From contig JAGYMV010000023.1 in the NCBI GenBank assembly GCA_018400355.1, positions 1 to 9,203 of the forward strand: 9,203 nt of DNA, written 5' to 3'. A program made the translations under genes and the position numbers. The stretch is from Wenzhouxiangella sp. Its GTDB lineage: Bacteria; Pseudomonadota; Gammaproteobacteria; Xanthomonadales; Wenzhouxiangellaceae. The notes below the pieces were generated by a model. It was not told where the DNA came from. It searched no databases and worked only from the letters and a program-made list of their open reading frames with translations. This document shows, one piece after another, positions 1 to 7,800 of the stretch. Every line of letters starts with the position of its first letter. The stretch's first letter is position 1.

Positions 1-15
1 TTTTCCAAGCAGTTT

Positions 16-92
16 GGATTGGTAGCTCAGTTGGTTAGAGCGCTGCCCTGTCACGGCAGAGGTCGCGGGTTCGAGTCCCGTCCACTCCGCCA
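16..92 (+). tRNA. tRNA-Asp (anticodon GTC)
   Basis: A complete cloverleaf can be folded by hand: acceptor strand 16-22, D stem 25-28/38-41, anticodon stem 43-47/55-59 with a seven-base loop carrying GTC at 50-52, T stem 65-69/77-81 with a TTCGAGT loop, discriminator G at 89 and an encoded CCA at 90-92. GTC reads Asp codons, and G at the discriminator position is the usual Asp identity base. One oddity is that the fourth acceptor pair is T19 against C85, a mismatch where a G-C pair would be expected. All other stem positions pair, counting one G-T at the base of the T stem. The gene is most likely functional, since a single U-C mismatch is tolerable. Confidence 0.95.
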
Positions 93-104
93 TTTAAGAA
101 CTCC

Positions 105-132
105 GGGCGCCCATGTGGCGCCCAGTTTTTTT
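105..132 (+). terminator. Intrinsic terminator after tRNA-Asp
   Basis: A perfect 7-bp GC-rich stem (GGGCGCC at 105-111 with GGCGCCC at 117-123) closes a five-base loop and is followed after two bases by seven T residues (126-132). This is a textbook Rho-independent terminator, placed 12 bases after the tRNA CCA end. It should separate tRNA transcription from ppiD. Confidence 0.9.
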
Positions 133-179
133 GAGGGGCACGTCCATTCACTGATGCATTCAAGGATTCGGTAAACAAC

Positions 180-2069
180 ATGCTGCAGGCAATTCGAGAT
201 CGGGTGACAGGTGTCGTCGCCTTTATCATTCTGGGTCTTCTCGCGGTTCCCTTCCTCTTTTTTGGGGTCGAGAGCTACATCAACACCGTTCCTCAGGATG
301 CGGTGGCTGTTGTGGGAGAGGAAGAAATCACGGTCAATGACTTTCAGGCGGACTTTGCACGCTATCGTGCGCAATTGCGCCAGCAGCAAGGTGACCAATA
401 CGATGAGATTGCGACCAATCAGCCCACCGCGCGGCGTGAATTTCTCGAAGAGATGATTGATCAGGCGCTGCTTCGCCAGCACGCTTTGGCTGTGGGCTTG
501 GCTGTGAGTGACCAAGCACTCTTAGATTTGATTCGAGAAATTGAAGCCTTCCAGATTGGCAATCAGTTCAGCCCAGAAGCGTATCGTCAAGCGTTGGCGG
601 CCAGTGGCTTAACCGCCCGTGGCTTCGAGCAAGAAGTCCGACAAGATCTATTGACCCGCACTGTCCCCACCGCCATCTCTGGTTCTGCTTTGGTGACAGA
701 AAAAGAGATTGATCGTATGCTCGCGGTTCGAGATGAGCAGCGGGCCATTCGGGTGGCCGAATTTCCTCGAGAAGACTATGCCGAGCAAGTGGCCATTGAG
801 CCAGCTGAAGTTGAAGCGTTTTACAACGAAAACCAGTCGCAATATATGACGCCTGAGCTGGTGAGCTTGCGCTATGTGGAGCTCAAGGCAGATGACCTCA
901 CCGAGGGCTTGGCGCTCAGCGAAACTGAACTAAGACAACGCTATGAAGCCGCTCAAGCCAGATTTTTGTCGCCTGAGCTTCGTCGTGCGTCACACATTTT
1001 GCTGGAAGTCACCGATGAAAGAGACGATGCGGCCACTCAGGCGTTGGCTGAGACCTTGGTGTCTCAACTCAATGAGGGCGAGGATTTTGCCACGCTGGCT
1101 GAGACTTATTCGGCAGACCCCATTTCTGCTCAAGAGGGTGGGGACTTGGGATGGATTGAGCCGGGCCAGATGATCGCAGGCTTCGAACAGGCCTTATATG
1201 ACTTAAATAATCCAAACGATTTGTCCGCTCCAGTCAAAACCCGTTTTGGCTGGCACATCATCAGGCTCGATGAGATCCGCCCACCCGAGGGCTTGTCATT
1301 TGAAGAGGCGCGTGACCAAATCGAAGCCGAATACATCGAGCAGGAAAGTGAAACGCTCTATATCGAGCTGTCAGAAAGATTGGTGGATTTGGTCTTCGCC
1401 GATGACACCACGCTGGATCCTGTATCCGCCGAATTGGGGCTGGACATTCAGGTGACCGAGCCATTTGGACGCTCTGGTGGGGAGGGCATAGCTGCTGAGC
1501 CTGCTGTGATCCAGGCCGCTTTCTCTGATCGTGTGTTGTTGGATAATGCCGCGTCTGATCCGATTGAGATTGATCAGAATCATATGGTGGTGGTGATCTT
1601 AAATGAATACACAGACCAGCAGCCCATCCCCCTTGAGGACGTCGCAGGGGCCATTGAGGCGCAATTGCGGCAAACGGCTCTAAATGAGGCCGCACAGCAA
1701 GCGGCTGAATCTTTCTTAGAAGACGTCACATCTGACCAAGCCCAAGCTGAGGACGTTGAATTGTTCTCGGAAAGTCAAACGATCGGTCGGAATGACTTCG
1801 AATATGGTCCTGACTTCAGTCGTGATTTGTTCCGTTTGCCCGCACCCACAGAAGGCGCAACCAGCTTGTCGGTCTTGCCCACCAGTTCGGGGTTTGCTGT
1901 GGTTGAGCTTGAGAGTGTGACACCGGGCGATCCAACGCAGGCCACAGACCAGGCGCGCGATATGATGCGCCAACAAATCTTGTTCTCACAGATTGGTTAT
2001 GAAATCAACGCATTGATGGAGTGGCTGAGAGAGAACACCGAGATCAGTGTGGTCGAAGACCGTCTTTAA
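180..2069 (+). CDS. ppiD: Periplasmic folding chaperone PpiD (SurA/parvulin-type, membrane-anchored)
   Basis: This 629-aa protein matches the PpiD family in length (E. coli PpiD is 623 aa) and layout. It has a short cytoplasmic N-terminus, one membrane helix at about residues 11-30 (hydrophobic run VVAFIILGLLAVPFLFF), a SurA-like helical chaperone region at about 37-170, one parvulin/PpiC domain at about 266-366 (RASHILLEV near its start, GGDLGW in the middle, FGWHIIRLDEI at its end), and a long C-terminal region. PpiD-family proteins sit in the inner membrane with the bulk in the periplasm. They assist newly exported proteins as they leave the Sec translocon; the E. coli parvulin domain has little or no isomerase activity. 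The start follows an AAGGA at 162-166, 13 bases upstream, which is a rather long spacing, but no better in-frame start precedes the membrane helix. Having fabI as its convergent neighbour matches the ppiD-fabI order known in Pseudomonas. The family call is firm. Confidence 0.93.
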   Translation: MLQAIRDRVTGVVAFIILGLLAVPFLFFGVESYINTVPQDAVAVVGEEEITVNDFQADFARYRAQLRQQQGDQYDEIATNQPTARREFLEEMIDQALLRQHALAVGLAVSDQALLDLIREIEAFQIGNQFSPEAYRQALAASGLTARGFEQEVRQDLLTRTVPTAISGSALVTEKEIDRMLAVRDEQRAIRVAEFPREDYAEQVAIEPAEVEAFYNENQSQYMTPELVSLRYVELKADDLTEGLALSETELRQRYEAAQARFLSPELRRASHILLEVTDERDDAATQALAETLVSQLNEGEDFATLAETYSADPISAQEGGDLGWIEPGQMIAGFEQALYDLNNPNDLSAPVKTRFGWHIIRLDEIRPPEGLSFEEARDQIEAEYIEQESETLYIELSERLVDLVFADDTTLDPVSAELGLDIQVTEPFGRSGGEGIAAEPAVIQAAFSDRVLLDNAASDPIEIDQNHMVVVILNEYTDQQPIPLEDVAGAIEAQLRQTALNEAAQQAAESFLEDVTSDQAQAEDVELFSESQTIGRNDFEYGPDFSRDLFRLPAPTEGATSLSVLPTSSGFAVVELESVTPGDPTQATDQARDMMRQQILFSQIGYEINALMEWLRENTEISVVEDRL

Positions 2070-2102
2070 CAGACGCCTCGATACATTTTGATTCGTTGAT
2101 TC

Positions 2103-2133
2103 GGTGTCTGCCACCAATGCGGTGGCAGACACC
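2103..2133. terminator. Perfect hairpin between convergent ppiD and fabI
   Basis: A 13-bp perfect inverted repeat (2103-2115 with 2121-2133, five-base loop AATGC) fills the 77-base gap between the stop codons of ppiD and fabI. Its position suggests a shared terminator or a 3'-end stabilising hairpin working in both directions. No T-run follows it on either strand, so it is not a canonical intrinsic terminator. The role is inferred from position. Confidence 0.6.
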
Positions 2134-2146
2134 CGATGAAGCCTTC

Positions 2147-2932
2147 CTACTCGAGACCCGCCATACCCACGATGTTGTAGCCTGCGTCAACGTGGGTGAT
2201 TTCCCCTGTGATGCCACTGGCCAGATCCGAGCACAAAAAAGCAGCCGTTTGGCCAACTTCTTGGATGTTGATGCTGCGACGCAGTGGAGCCGTGCTTTCA
2301 ACATGGTCTAGCATGGACCGAAACTTCGGAATCCCAGCGGCTGCGAGGGTCTTGATTGGTCCAGCAGATATGGCATTGACGCGGATGCCTTCTGGCCCCA
2401 ATCCGTGGGCGAGGTAACGCACTGAAGCCTCAAGTGAGGCTTTGGCTAGACCCATCACGTTGTAACTTGGCATGGCGCGGACTGCCCCGAGATAACTCAA
2501 CGTCAAAAGAGCTGCTTTGCGTCCCTGCATGTGGGGTCGAAAGGCTTTGGCAAGCGCTGGAAAGCTATAGGCTGAGATATCGTGAGCGATTTTGAAGCCC
2601 TCACGGTCTATGGCATCCACAAACTCGCCTTCGAGTTGCTCACGGGGTGCAAAGCCCACCGCATGGACTAGGATATCTAGGCCATCCCAATGTTTGCCCA
2701 GTTCGGCAGCAACCGCCGTAATTTGGGCATCATCGGCGACATCCAGTGGGAAAATCAGACTCGATTTCGTTTGCTGGGCGATGGTCTCAACACGCGAAAG
2801 CAACTTTTCATTTTGATACGTGAAGGCCAGTTCTGCGCCGTGTTCATGCATGGCCTCTGCAATGCCCCATGCAATTGACCTTGGGCTGGCAACGCCTACA
2901 ATCAGCGCCTTTTTACCTGACAGCATCCCCAT
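2147..2932 (-). CDS. fabI: Enoyl-[acyl-carrier-protein] reductase FabI (NADH)
   Basis: This gene encodes the last reduction step of each fatty-acid elongation cycle, turning trans-2-enoyl-ACP into acyl-ACP in the cytoplasm. With the start at 2932 the protein is 261 aa (E. coli FabI has 262) and begins MGMLSGKKALIVGVAS, parallel to the E. coli start MGFLSGKR. The short-chain dehydrogenase fold is visible: the nucleotide-binding start GVASPRSIAWGIA at 13-25, DV at 64-65 after strand 3, HAVGFAP at 90-96, and the catalytic block SYLGAVRAMPSYNVMGLAK with Tyr147, Tyr157 and Lys164, which equal E. coli Tyr146, Tyr156 and Lys163. Gly93, where E. coli resistance mutations to triclosan occur, is present, so nothing suggests intrinsic resistance. 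An ideal GAGGAG lies seven bases before this start. Upstream in-frame ATGs at 2938 and 3013 fit less well. The gene diverges from the tetR-efflux operon and has its own promoter. Confidence 0.96.
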   Translation of the reverse strand: MGMLSGKKALIVGVASPRSIAWGIAEAMHEHGAELAFTYQNEKLLSRVETIAQQTKSSLIFPLDVADDAQITAVAAELGKHWDGLDILVHAVGFAPREQLEGEFVDAIDREGFKIAHDISAYSFPALAKAFRPHMQGRKAALLTLSYLGAVRAMPSYNVMGLAKASLEASVRYLAHGLGPEGIRVNAISAGPIKTLAAAGIPKFRSMLDHVESTAPLRRSINIQEVGQTAAFLCSDLASGITGEITHVDAGYNIVGMAGLE

Positions 2933-2973
2933 GTCCATTCTCCTCAGTCGATCTTGGCAAGTGATGGGAGAAC

Positions 2974-3002
2974 ATTGTAGCGCTGATGGGGTGTTTTGTC
3001 GC
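2974..3002 (-). promoter_or_regulatory. Likely sigma-70 promoter of fabI
   Basis: On the minus strand the -35 hexamer GCGACA (3002-2997, four of six consensus bases) is separated by exactly 17 bases from the -10 hexamer TACAAT (2979-2974, five of six). Transcription would start near 2967, giving a leader of about 35 bases that ends with the fabI Shine-Dalgarno. The neighbouring TetR operator lies 31 bases upstream of this -35 box, so direct control of fabI by the regulator is possible but not shown by the spacing. Confidence 0.65.
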
Positions 3003-3033
3003 ATTTCGTTCACGGCAGGGCGGTAAACTAAGC

Positions 3034-3053
3034 CTGACCGACCGATCGGTCAG
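3034..3053. promoter_or_regulatory. TetR-type operator (inverted repeat)
   Basis: The 20-base site has perfect 8-bp arms, CTGACCGA and TCGGTCAG, separated by CCGA, with an inner 12-bp palindrome GACCGATCGGTC at 3040-3051 or equivalent registers. GACCGACCG-NTCGGTC-like palindromes are typical binding sites of TetR-family repressors. It lies just in front of the tetR start and just downstream of a weak -10-like TAAACT at 3024-3029, so a bound repressor would cover the expected transcription start. Autoregulation of tetR together with the efflux operon is the natural inference. Confidence 0.8.
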
Positions 3054-3087
3054 CCCAATGGGTAGGCACAAAATGGTAGGCAAAGTA

Positions 3088-3723
3088 ATGGCTGTACATG
3101 AACAACCCGCAGACGCATGTATCTCAGCGCGAGAGCGCCTGTTGGCCTGTGCCGCATCGACCTTCGCCAAGCGTGGCTACGCCGGCGCATCCGTTGCAGA
3201 TATCGCCGCGAAAGCAGAGATTTCAAAATCCACGGTCTTTCATCACTTCAAAAATAAGCGCGCATTGTATCTGGCGGTCATTGAAACAGCCGCCCAAGAC
3301 TTTGCTCAAACACTAGAGACGGTATTGGAGAGAACTGGACCATTGGATGAGCGGCTGGCGGATTTCCAGTCTCAGCACATGGGTCACATCCTATCAAATG
3401 AGCTGGTCACGGAACTGGTCTTGCGTGAGTTACAAAAGTCGGAGAGTGCCGAAACGGTGCATTTGGTAAGAGATGTATTGTCGGGAAATTTCACCCGTTT
3501 GGTTAACTTTATCTCTGGGGCGCAATCGCAAGGCCTTTTAAATCCACGGGTTGATCCGTCGGTGGCGGCCTTAACACTGATATCGGCCAACGTCTTTTTC
3601 TTTCAGCATCGCAAAGTGCTTAAGCATTTGCCTGATTTTAGTTATGCCGAGCAACCACAGCATTACACCAAGTCTGTGATTGATTTGATTTTTAATGGTT
3701 TAGATGGGGATACATCCAAATGA
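3088..3723 (+). CDS. TetR/AcrR-family transcriptional regulator of the efflux operon
   Basis: With the start at 3088 this is a 211-aa protein, typical for the family. The N-terminal DNA-binding domain spans about residues 13-61: helix one ARERLLACAASTFAKRGY, then ASVADIAAKAEISKSTVFHHF, the conserved helix-turn-helix ending in the family signature (K/S)xxxFHHFKNKRALY. The all-helical C-terminal part should hold the ligand pocket and dimer interface; its ligand cannot be predicted. Members of the family mostly repress an adjacent transporter gene and release DNA when a small molecule binds. The stop codon overlaps the adaptor start (ATGA, 3720-3723), so the regulator is co-transcribed with the pump it probably controls. 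The start is uncertain: in-frame ATGs at 3058, 3073 and 3088 exist, the last two each with an AGG 6-7 bases upstream. An ATG at 2986 would put the operator inside the gene and is unlikely. Confidence 0.92.
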   Translation: MAVHEQPADACISARERLLACAASTFAKRGYAGASVADIAAKAEISKSTVFHHFKNKRALYLAVIETAAQDFAQTLETVLERTGPLDERLADFQSQHMGHILSNELVTELVLRELQKSESAETVHLVRDVLSGNFTRLVNFISGAQSQGLLNPRVDPSVAALTLISANVFFFQHRKVLKHLPDFSYAEQPQHYTKSVIDLIFNGLDGDTSK

Positions 3724-4835
3724 CACTGCACCCTAGATATACATTGGCTGCCTTGGTTTCGAGTGCGATCTTAGTTGTCGCCTGCAGCGGCGGGTCTGAT
3801 GCGCCCTCAGAGCGTCCGGCCACTTCGGTGACGCAAGCGGTTGCAACCCTCCAAACGGTGACACAGCTCGAGCGCAGCGTCGGTCGCCTGAAAGCCAATA
3901 CAGCGCCGATGATTGCATCAGAAACATCGGGACGTGTGATTGAAGTATTGGCTGAAGCGGGTGATGTGGTGGAAGCAGGGCAGGTGCTTGCCAGGCTCGA
4001 TGGGGACTCCCAACGGGCTCAGTTGGAGGCTGCGCGGGGTGAGGTCTTACAGTTGCGAGCACTGGCCAAAAATCAGCAAGCGCGGGTGGAGCGGTTGTCG
4101 GGTTTGGTGGATGGTGAGTTGGTCTCAAAGGATCAGTTCGAAGAGGCGCAATCGCAAGCCGAAGCGCTGAGTTCACAATTGGCCAGCGCTCAAGCTCGTC
4201 TTTCATCGGCCCAACTGGACTTGCAACGCAGCGAGATTGTCTCGCCAGTGGCCGGCCAGATCGAGGCCCGGCATATCAGTTCTGGGGACTTTGCAGGGGT
4301 GGGCACGCCTTTATTTGATGTGGTCTCTGCCGATGCACTGATGGCAATCTTGCCTGTTCCTCAGCGCTTGTCCAAAGAGGTCAAAGTCGGCCAAATGGTG
4401 CGCCTCCATTCCCTTGAGTCACCCACTGAAGTAATTGAGGCGCCCATCACTGAGGTTCGTCCGGTGGTGGGTATGCGCTCGCGGGCGGTGGAGGTTGTGG
4501 TCACCTTGGATAATCCGGGAGATTGGCGCGATGGGGGCTCAGTGGTGGGCGAGATCGTGCTTGCCGAGCGCGAGGCGGTGGTGGTACCACCAATCTCAGT
4601 GGTCAAGCGTCCCGCAGGCGAGGTGGTCTATGTCATCGACCAAGAACAGTCGATTGCAATCGAGCGGGTGGTTGAAGTGGGCCTAAGGCACGCCGAATGG
4701 ATCGAAATTCACTCGGGGGTGAGTGCGGGTGAAGCCGTTGTTCTGAGTGGGGCGGGTTTCTTAACCGACCAGGCGCCGTTGGCGATTGAAGATCGCGAGG
4801 CGGGCTCTGCGCCAATGGACGGAGCGTCACAATGA
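3720..4835 (+). CDS. RND efflux periplasmic adaptor (membrane fusion protein), lipoprotein
   Basis: This 371-aa protein is the adaptor that joins an RND pump to an outer-membrane channel. It has a lipoprotein signal with lipobox VVAC, Cys22 being the predicted lipidated residue. The modules follow family order: first lipoyl half at about 62-95 (SETSGRVIEVLAEAGDVVEAG), an alpha-helical hairpin at about 97-172 rich in Gln, Ala and Glu with a turn near GLVDGELVS, second lipoyl half at about 173-202 (SPVAGQIEARHISSGDF), beta-barrel at about 205-282 and membrane-proximal domain to about 356. It overlaps tetR and the pump gene by ATGA at both ends, which implies coupled translation. A GGGGA lies nine bases before the start. 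Residue +2 after the lipid Cys is Ser rather than Asp or Gly, which under the E. coli sorting rule would not retain it in the inner membrane. The substrate is unknown. Confidence 0.94.
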   Translation: MTLHPRYTLAALVSSAILVVACSGGSDAPSERPATSVTQAVATLQTVTQLERSVGRLKANTAPMIASETSGRVIEVLAEAGDVVEAGQVLARLDGDSQRAQLEAARGEVLQLRALAKNQQARVERLSGLVDGELVSKDQFEEAQSQAEALSSQLASAQARLSSAQLDLQRSEIVSPVAGQIEARHISSGDFAGVGTPLFDVVSADALMAILPVPQRLSKEVKVGQMVRLHSLESPTEVIEAPITEVRPVVGMRSRAVEVVVTLDNPGDWRDGGSVVGEIVLAEREAVVVPPISVVKRPAGEVVYVIDQEQSIAIERVVEVGLRHAEWIEIHSGVSAGEAVVLSGAGFLTDQAPLAIEDREAGSAPMDGASQ

Positions 4836-7800
4836 CATTGCCAGAGTTATCCATCAAACGCCATGTATTGGCGTACATGATTTCAGCGGTGATGCTGCTA
4901 TTTGGATTGATCGGTTACCAGCGCATCGGGGTGGATCGGTTCCCAGAGATTGAGTTCCCCCTGATCGCGGTGACGACCGTTTTGCCAGGGGCAAGCCCTG
5001 AGATCGTTGATGCCAGCATTACCAATATTGTTGAAGGTGCGGTCAACAGTGTGCCTGGGATCGACTTCATCCAGTCCGAGTCCTCACCTGGCGTTTCCAC
5101 GGTGGTGATCACGTTTAAGCTCACCAAAGACATTGATATCGCTTTTAACGAAGTGCAAGCCAAGGTTAATCAGAATCTAAGGCAACTGCCACTGGATGCA
5201 GAGCCCCCTGTGGTGGCAAAAGTGGAGGTGGGTGCCAGCCCGATTATGTGGTTGTCGTTGACCGGTGACCGAACGTTGCAACAGCTCAATCAGTACGCGA
5301 ACAACGTGATTCGCAAACGCTTAGAAACCATTGATGGCGTCGGCGCTGTCCAAATTGGCGGTCGGCGCGAACGCACGATCCGAGTCAATCTGGACTTAGA
5401 CAAAATGGCTGCCAACCAGGTGACCGCACAAGACATCCAACAGGCATTTCAGACAGAGCACGCTCAATTTCCTGGTGGGTTCTTGGTCAGTGGGTCAACA
5501 GAGCTCTTGGTTAAACTCGACTTGGAGTTTCATACACCCCAAGACCTCAGTCAAATGATCGTCCGTTATGCCGATGGCGCGCCCATTCGCCTGAGTGATG
5601 TATCGGATGTGGAAGATGGTCTGGCCGATTTTCGATCCATGGCTCGATACAACGGGCAGGACAATGTGGGCATTGGTGTGGTCAAGATCACAGGCTCCAA
5701 TACCGTCGCCATTATTGATGAAGTCAACAAGCGGCTAGAAGAGCAGATTATCCCGCAACTGCCGCCTGGGCTGAGCATTCAGGTGGCATCGGATGACTCA
5801 GAGTTGATTCGAGAAATCGTCCAATCTCTCCAAGACCACCTCGTTGAAGGTGCTTTATTGGCAGCTTTTGTCGTTTTGCTGTTCCTAAGGTCCTGGCGCG
5901 GGACGATCATCATCTCATTGGCCATTCCAATCTCATTGTTGGCGGCTGTTGCCACGATCTATTTGGCTGGCTATACGTTCAATACCATGACGCTGTTGGC
6001 ACTTCTTCTCTTAATTGGCGTGGTGGTGGATGATGCCATCGTTGTTTTAGAAAATGTCTATCGACATCGCCAAGACATCAATCCAGATCCCGAGGGTGCA
6101 GCCATTTCCGGCACCAATGAGGTCTTTTTTGCCATTGTCGCAACAACACTGACCTTGGTCTCCATTTTTGCCTCGGTTATTTTTCTGGGCGGCATTATTG
6201 GGCGCTTCTTCGAATCGTTTGCGGTCACCGTGACCGTGGGGGTGATTGCCTCTTCCGTTGTCTCGCTCACGCTCACGCCAGTGTTGTGCGCTCGATTTTT
6301 GAGGGTGCGTCGAGAGGAGGCATCGCGGGGAAGGATCTATCACACGCTTGATCAATTTTTTGCGCGAATGAACACGGGCTATGAGCAGATTCTAGCGCAT
6401 ACGCTTGCCAATCGATGGCGTGTCCTCGGCTTTGCTGGATTGGTGGTGTTGAGTTCGGGTTTCTTTTTCGCAGACATTCAAAAAGAATTTGTTCCGGCAG
6501 AAGATGAAGGGCGTTTCGTTGTTTTCTTCCGTGCCCCATTGGGCACAGGGATCGAGACCACTGAGCAATACATGACCGACATTGAGAATCTACTCAGTGG
6601 CTATGACTCGATTCGTTCTTACTTCACAGCCATTGGCTTGGGGACTGCCAGTGAGGTCAACAGAGGCCTGGCGTTTGTGCGACTAAAGGAGCGGGGCGAG
6701 CGGGATCAGAGTCAGCAAGAGGTTTTGAACCAGATCCGGGCTGACTTGCGTTCGGTGCCAGGCGTGATCGCCTTTGCAGCGCCACCAAGCATTGTCGGGG
6801 GTCAGCGGGGCGAACCCCTGCAATTTGCGCTCAGAGGCACCGACTTAAATACTGTTGCTGAGCTTGCAGCAGAGCTTCAACGGCGACTGCAGCAAGTTGA
6901 AGGCATGAGTACGGTGGATCTGGATTTACAAATGAACCTGCCACAGCTCGAGGTGGATGTTGATCGTGTTCAGGCAGCTGATGCTGGCGTGGCGTCTTCT
7001 GATATTGCTTTTGCTGTCAATATGCTTGTTGGCGGCATAGATATTGCGCGGTACAACGATGAGCCCGGTGATGGAGAACGCTATGATGTCCGTGTCAAAG
7101 CTGCTGAAGGCCAAATCACCACACCCGATGATCTAAACCGGATCATGATTCGAGGTGAGAATGGGCAAATGTTTCGCTTCGATCAGCTGGCCTCAGCACG
7201 TGAGGCGCTTGGGCCTGCTGTGATCACTCGTTTTGACCTCAACTATTCAGCCAATTTTTATGCCAATCCAGAGATTGCGCTGGGCACAGCGATTGAAGAG
7301 ATCAATGCGATTGCCGATGAGATTCTGCCATTGGGCTATGAGATTGCGCTCAAAGCAGAAGCCAGAGAATTCCAGCAAACCATGACCTATGTGATTTTTG
7401 CATTTGGTTTGGCGACGGTCTTGGTCTTTATGGTCTTGTCTTCGCAATTTAACTCCTTTCTCCAGCCCTTGGTGGTGATGACCGCGCAGCCTTTGGCCGT
7501 GATTGGCGGGGTTTTCTTGCTGTGGCTAACCAATAATTCGCTCAATATTTACTCCATGATTGGGATGGTGTTGCTGGTGGGCTTGGTAGCAAAGAACTCG
7601 ATCCTATTGGTAGATTTGACCAACCAGTTTCGAGCAGCCGGTCAGGGCATTGATGAGGCACTATCCAACGCTTGTCCTATCCGCCTCAGGCCTGTCTTGA
7701 TGACCTCTTTAACCGTCGTGCTGGCCTTGTTGCCACCTGCGCTGGGGTGGGGTGCTGGCTCAGATACCAACGGTCCTCTGGCAATCGCTGTGATTGGTGG

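Noticed and set aside
131..160. Possible ppiD promoter with TTGAGG and TGCATT
   Set aside because: The -10 match is poor (three of six) and the predicted start would fall on the ribosome site, so I could not support it.
1261..1695. 144-codon open frame antisense to ppiD
   Set aside because: It lies wholly within ppiD, has low-complexity Arg/Pro/His-rich composition and no ribosome site of note; it is a shadow of a real gene.
2021..2311. Open frame bridging the ppiD and fabI 3' ends
   Set aside because: It overlaps both well-supported genes out of frame or antisense and crosses the intergenic hairpin; there is no start signal or family resemblance.
2933..3013. Longer FabI from ATG at 3013 or 2938
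   Set aside because: FabI proteins begin MGxLSGK, which matches the start at 2932 with an ideal ribosome site; the extension would cover the likely fabI promoter, and ATG 2938 is only one base from the GAGGAG.
2986..3087. Extended N-terminus of the TetR regulator from ATG at 2986
   Set aside because: The extra 34 residues do not resemble the family N-terminus and would include the operator and probable promoter inside the coding region.
3733..4206. 157-codon open frame antisense to the adaptor gene
   Set aside because: It is fully inside the adaptor gene, is rich in Pro/His/Arg as reverse-frame shadows are, and shows no recognisable domain.
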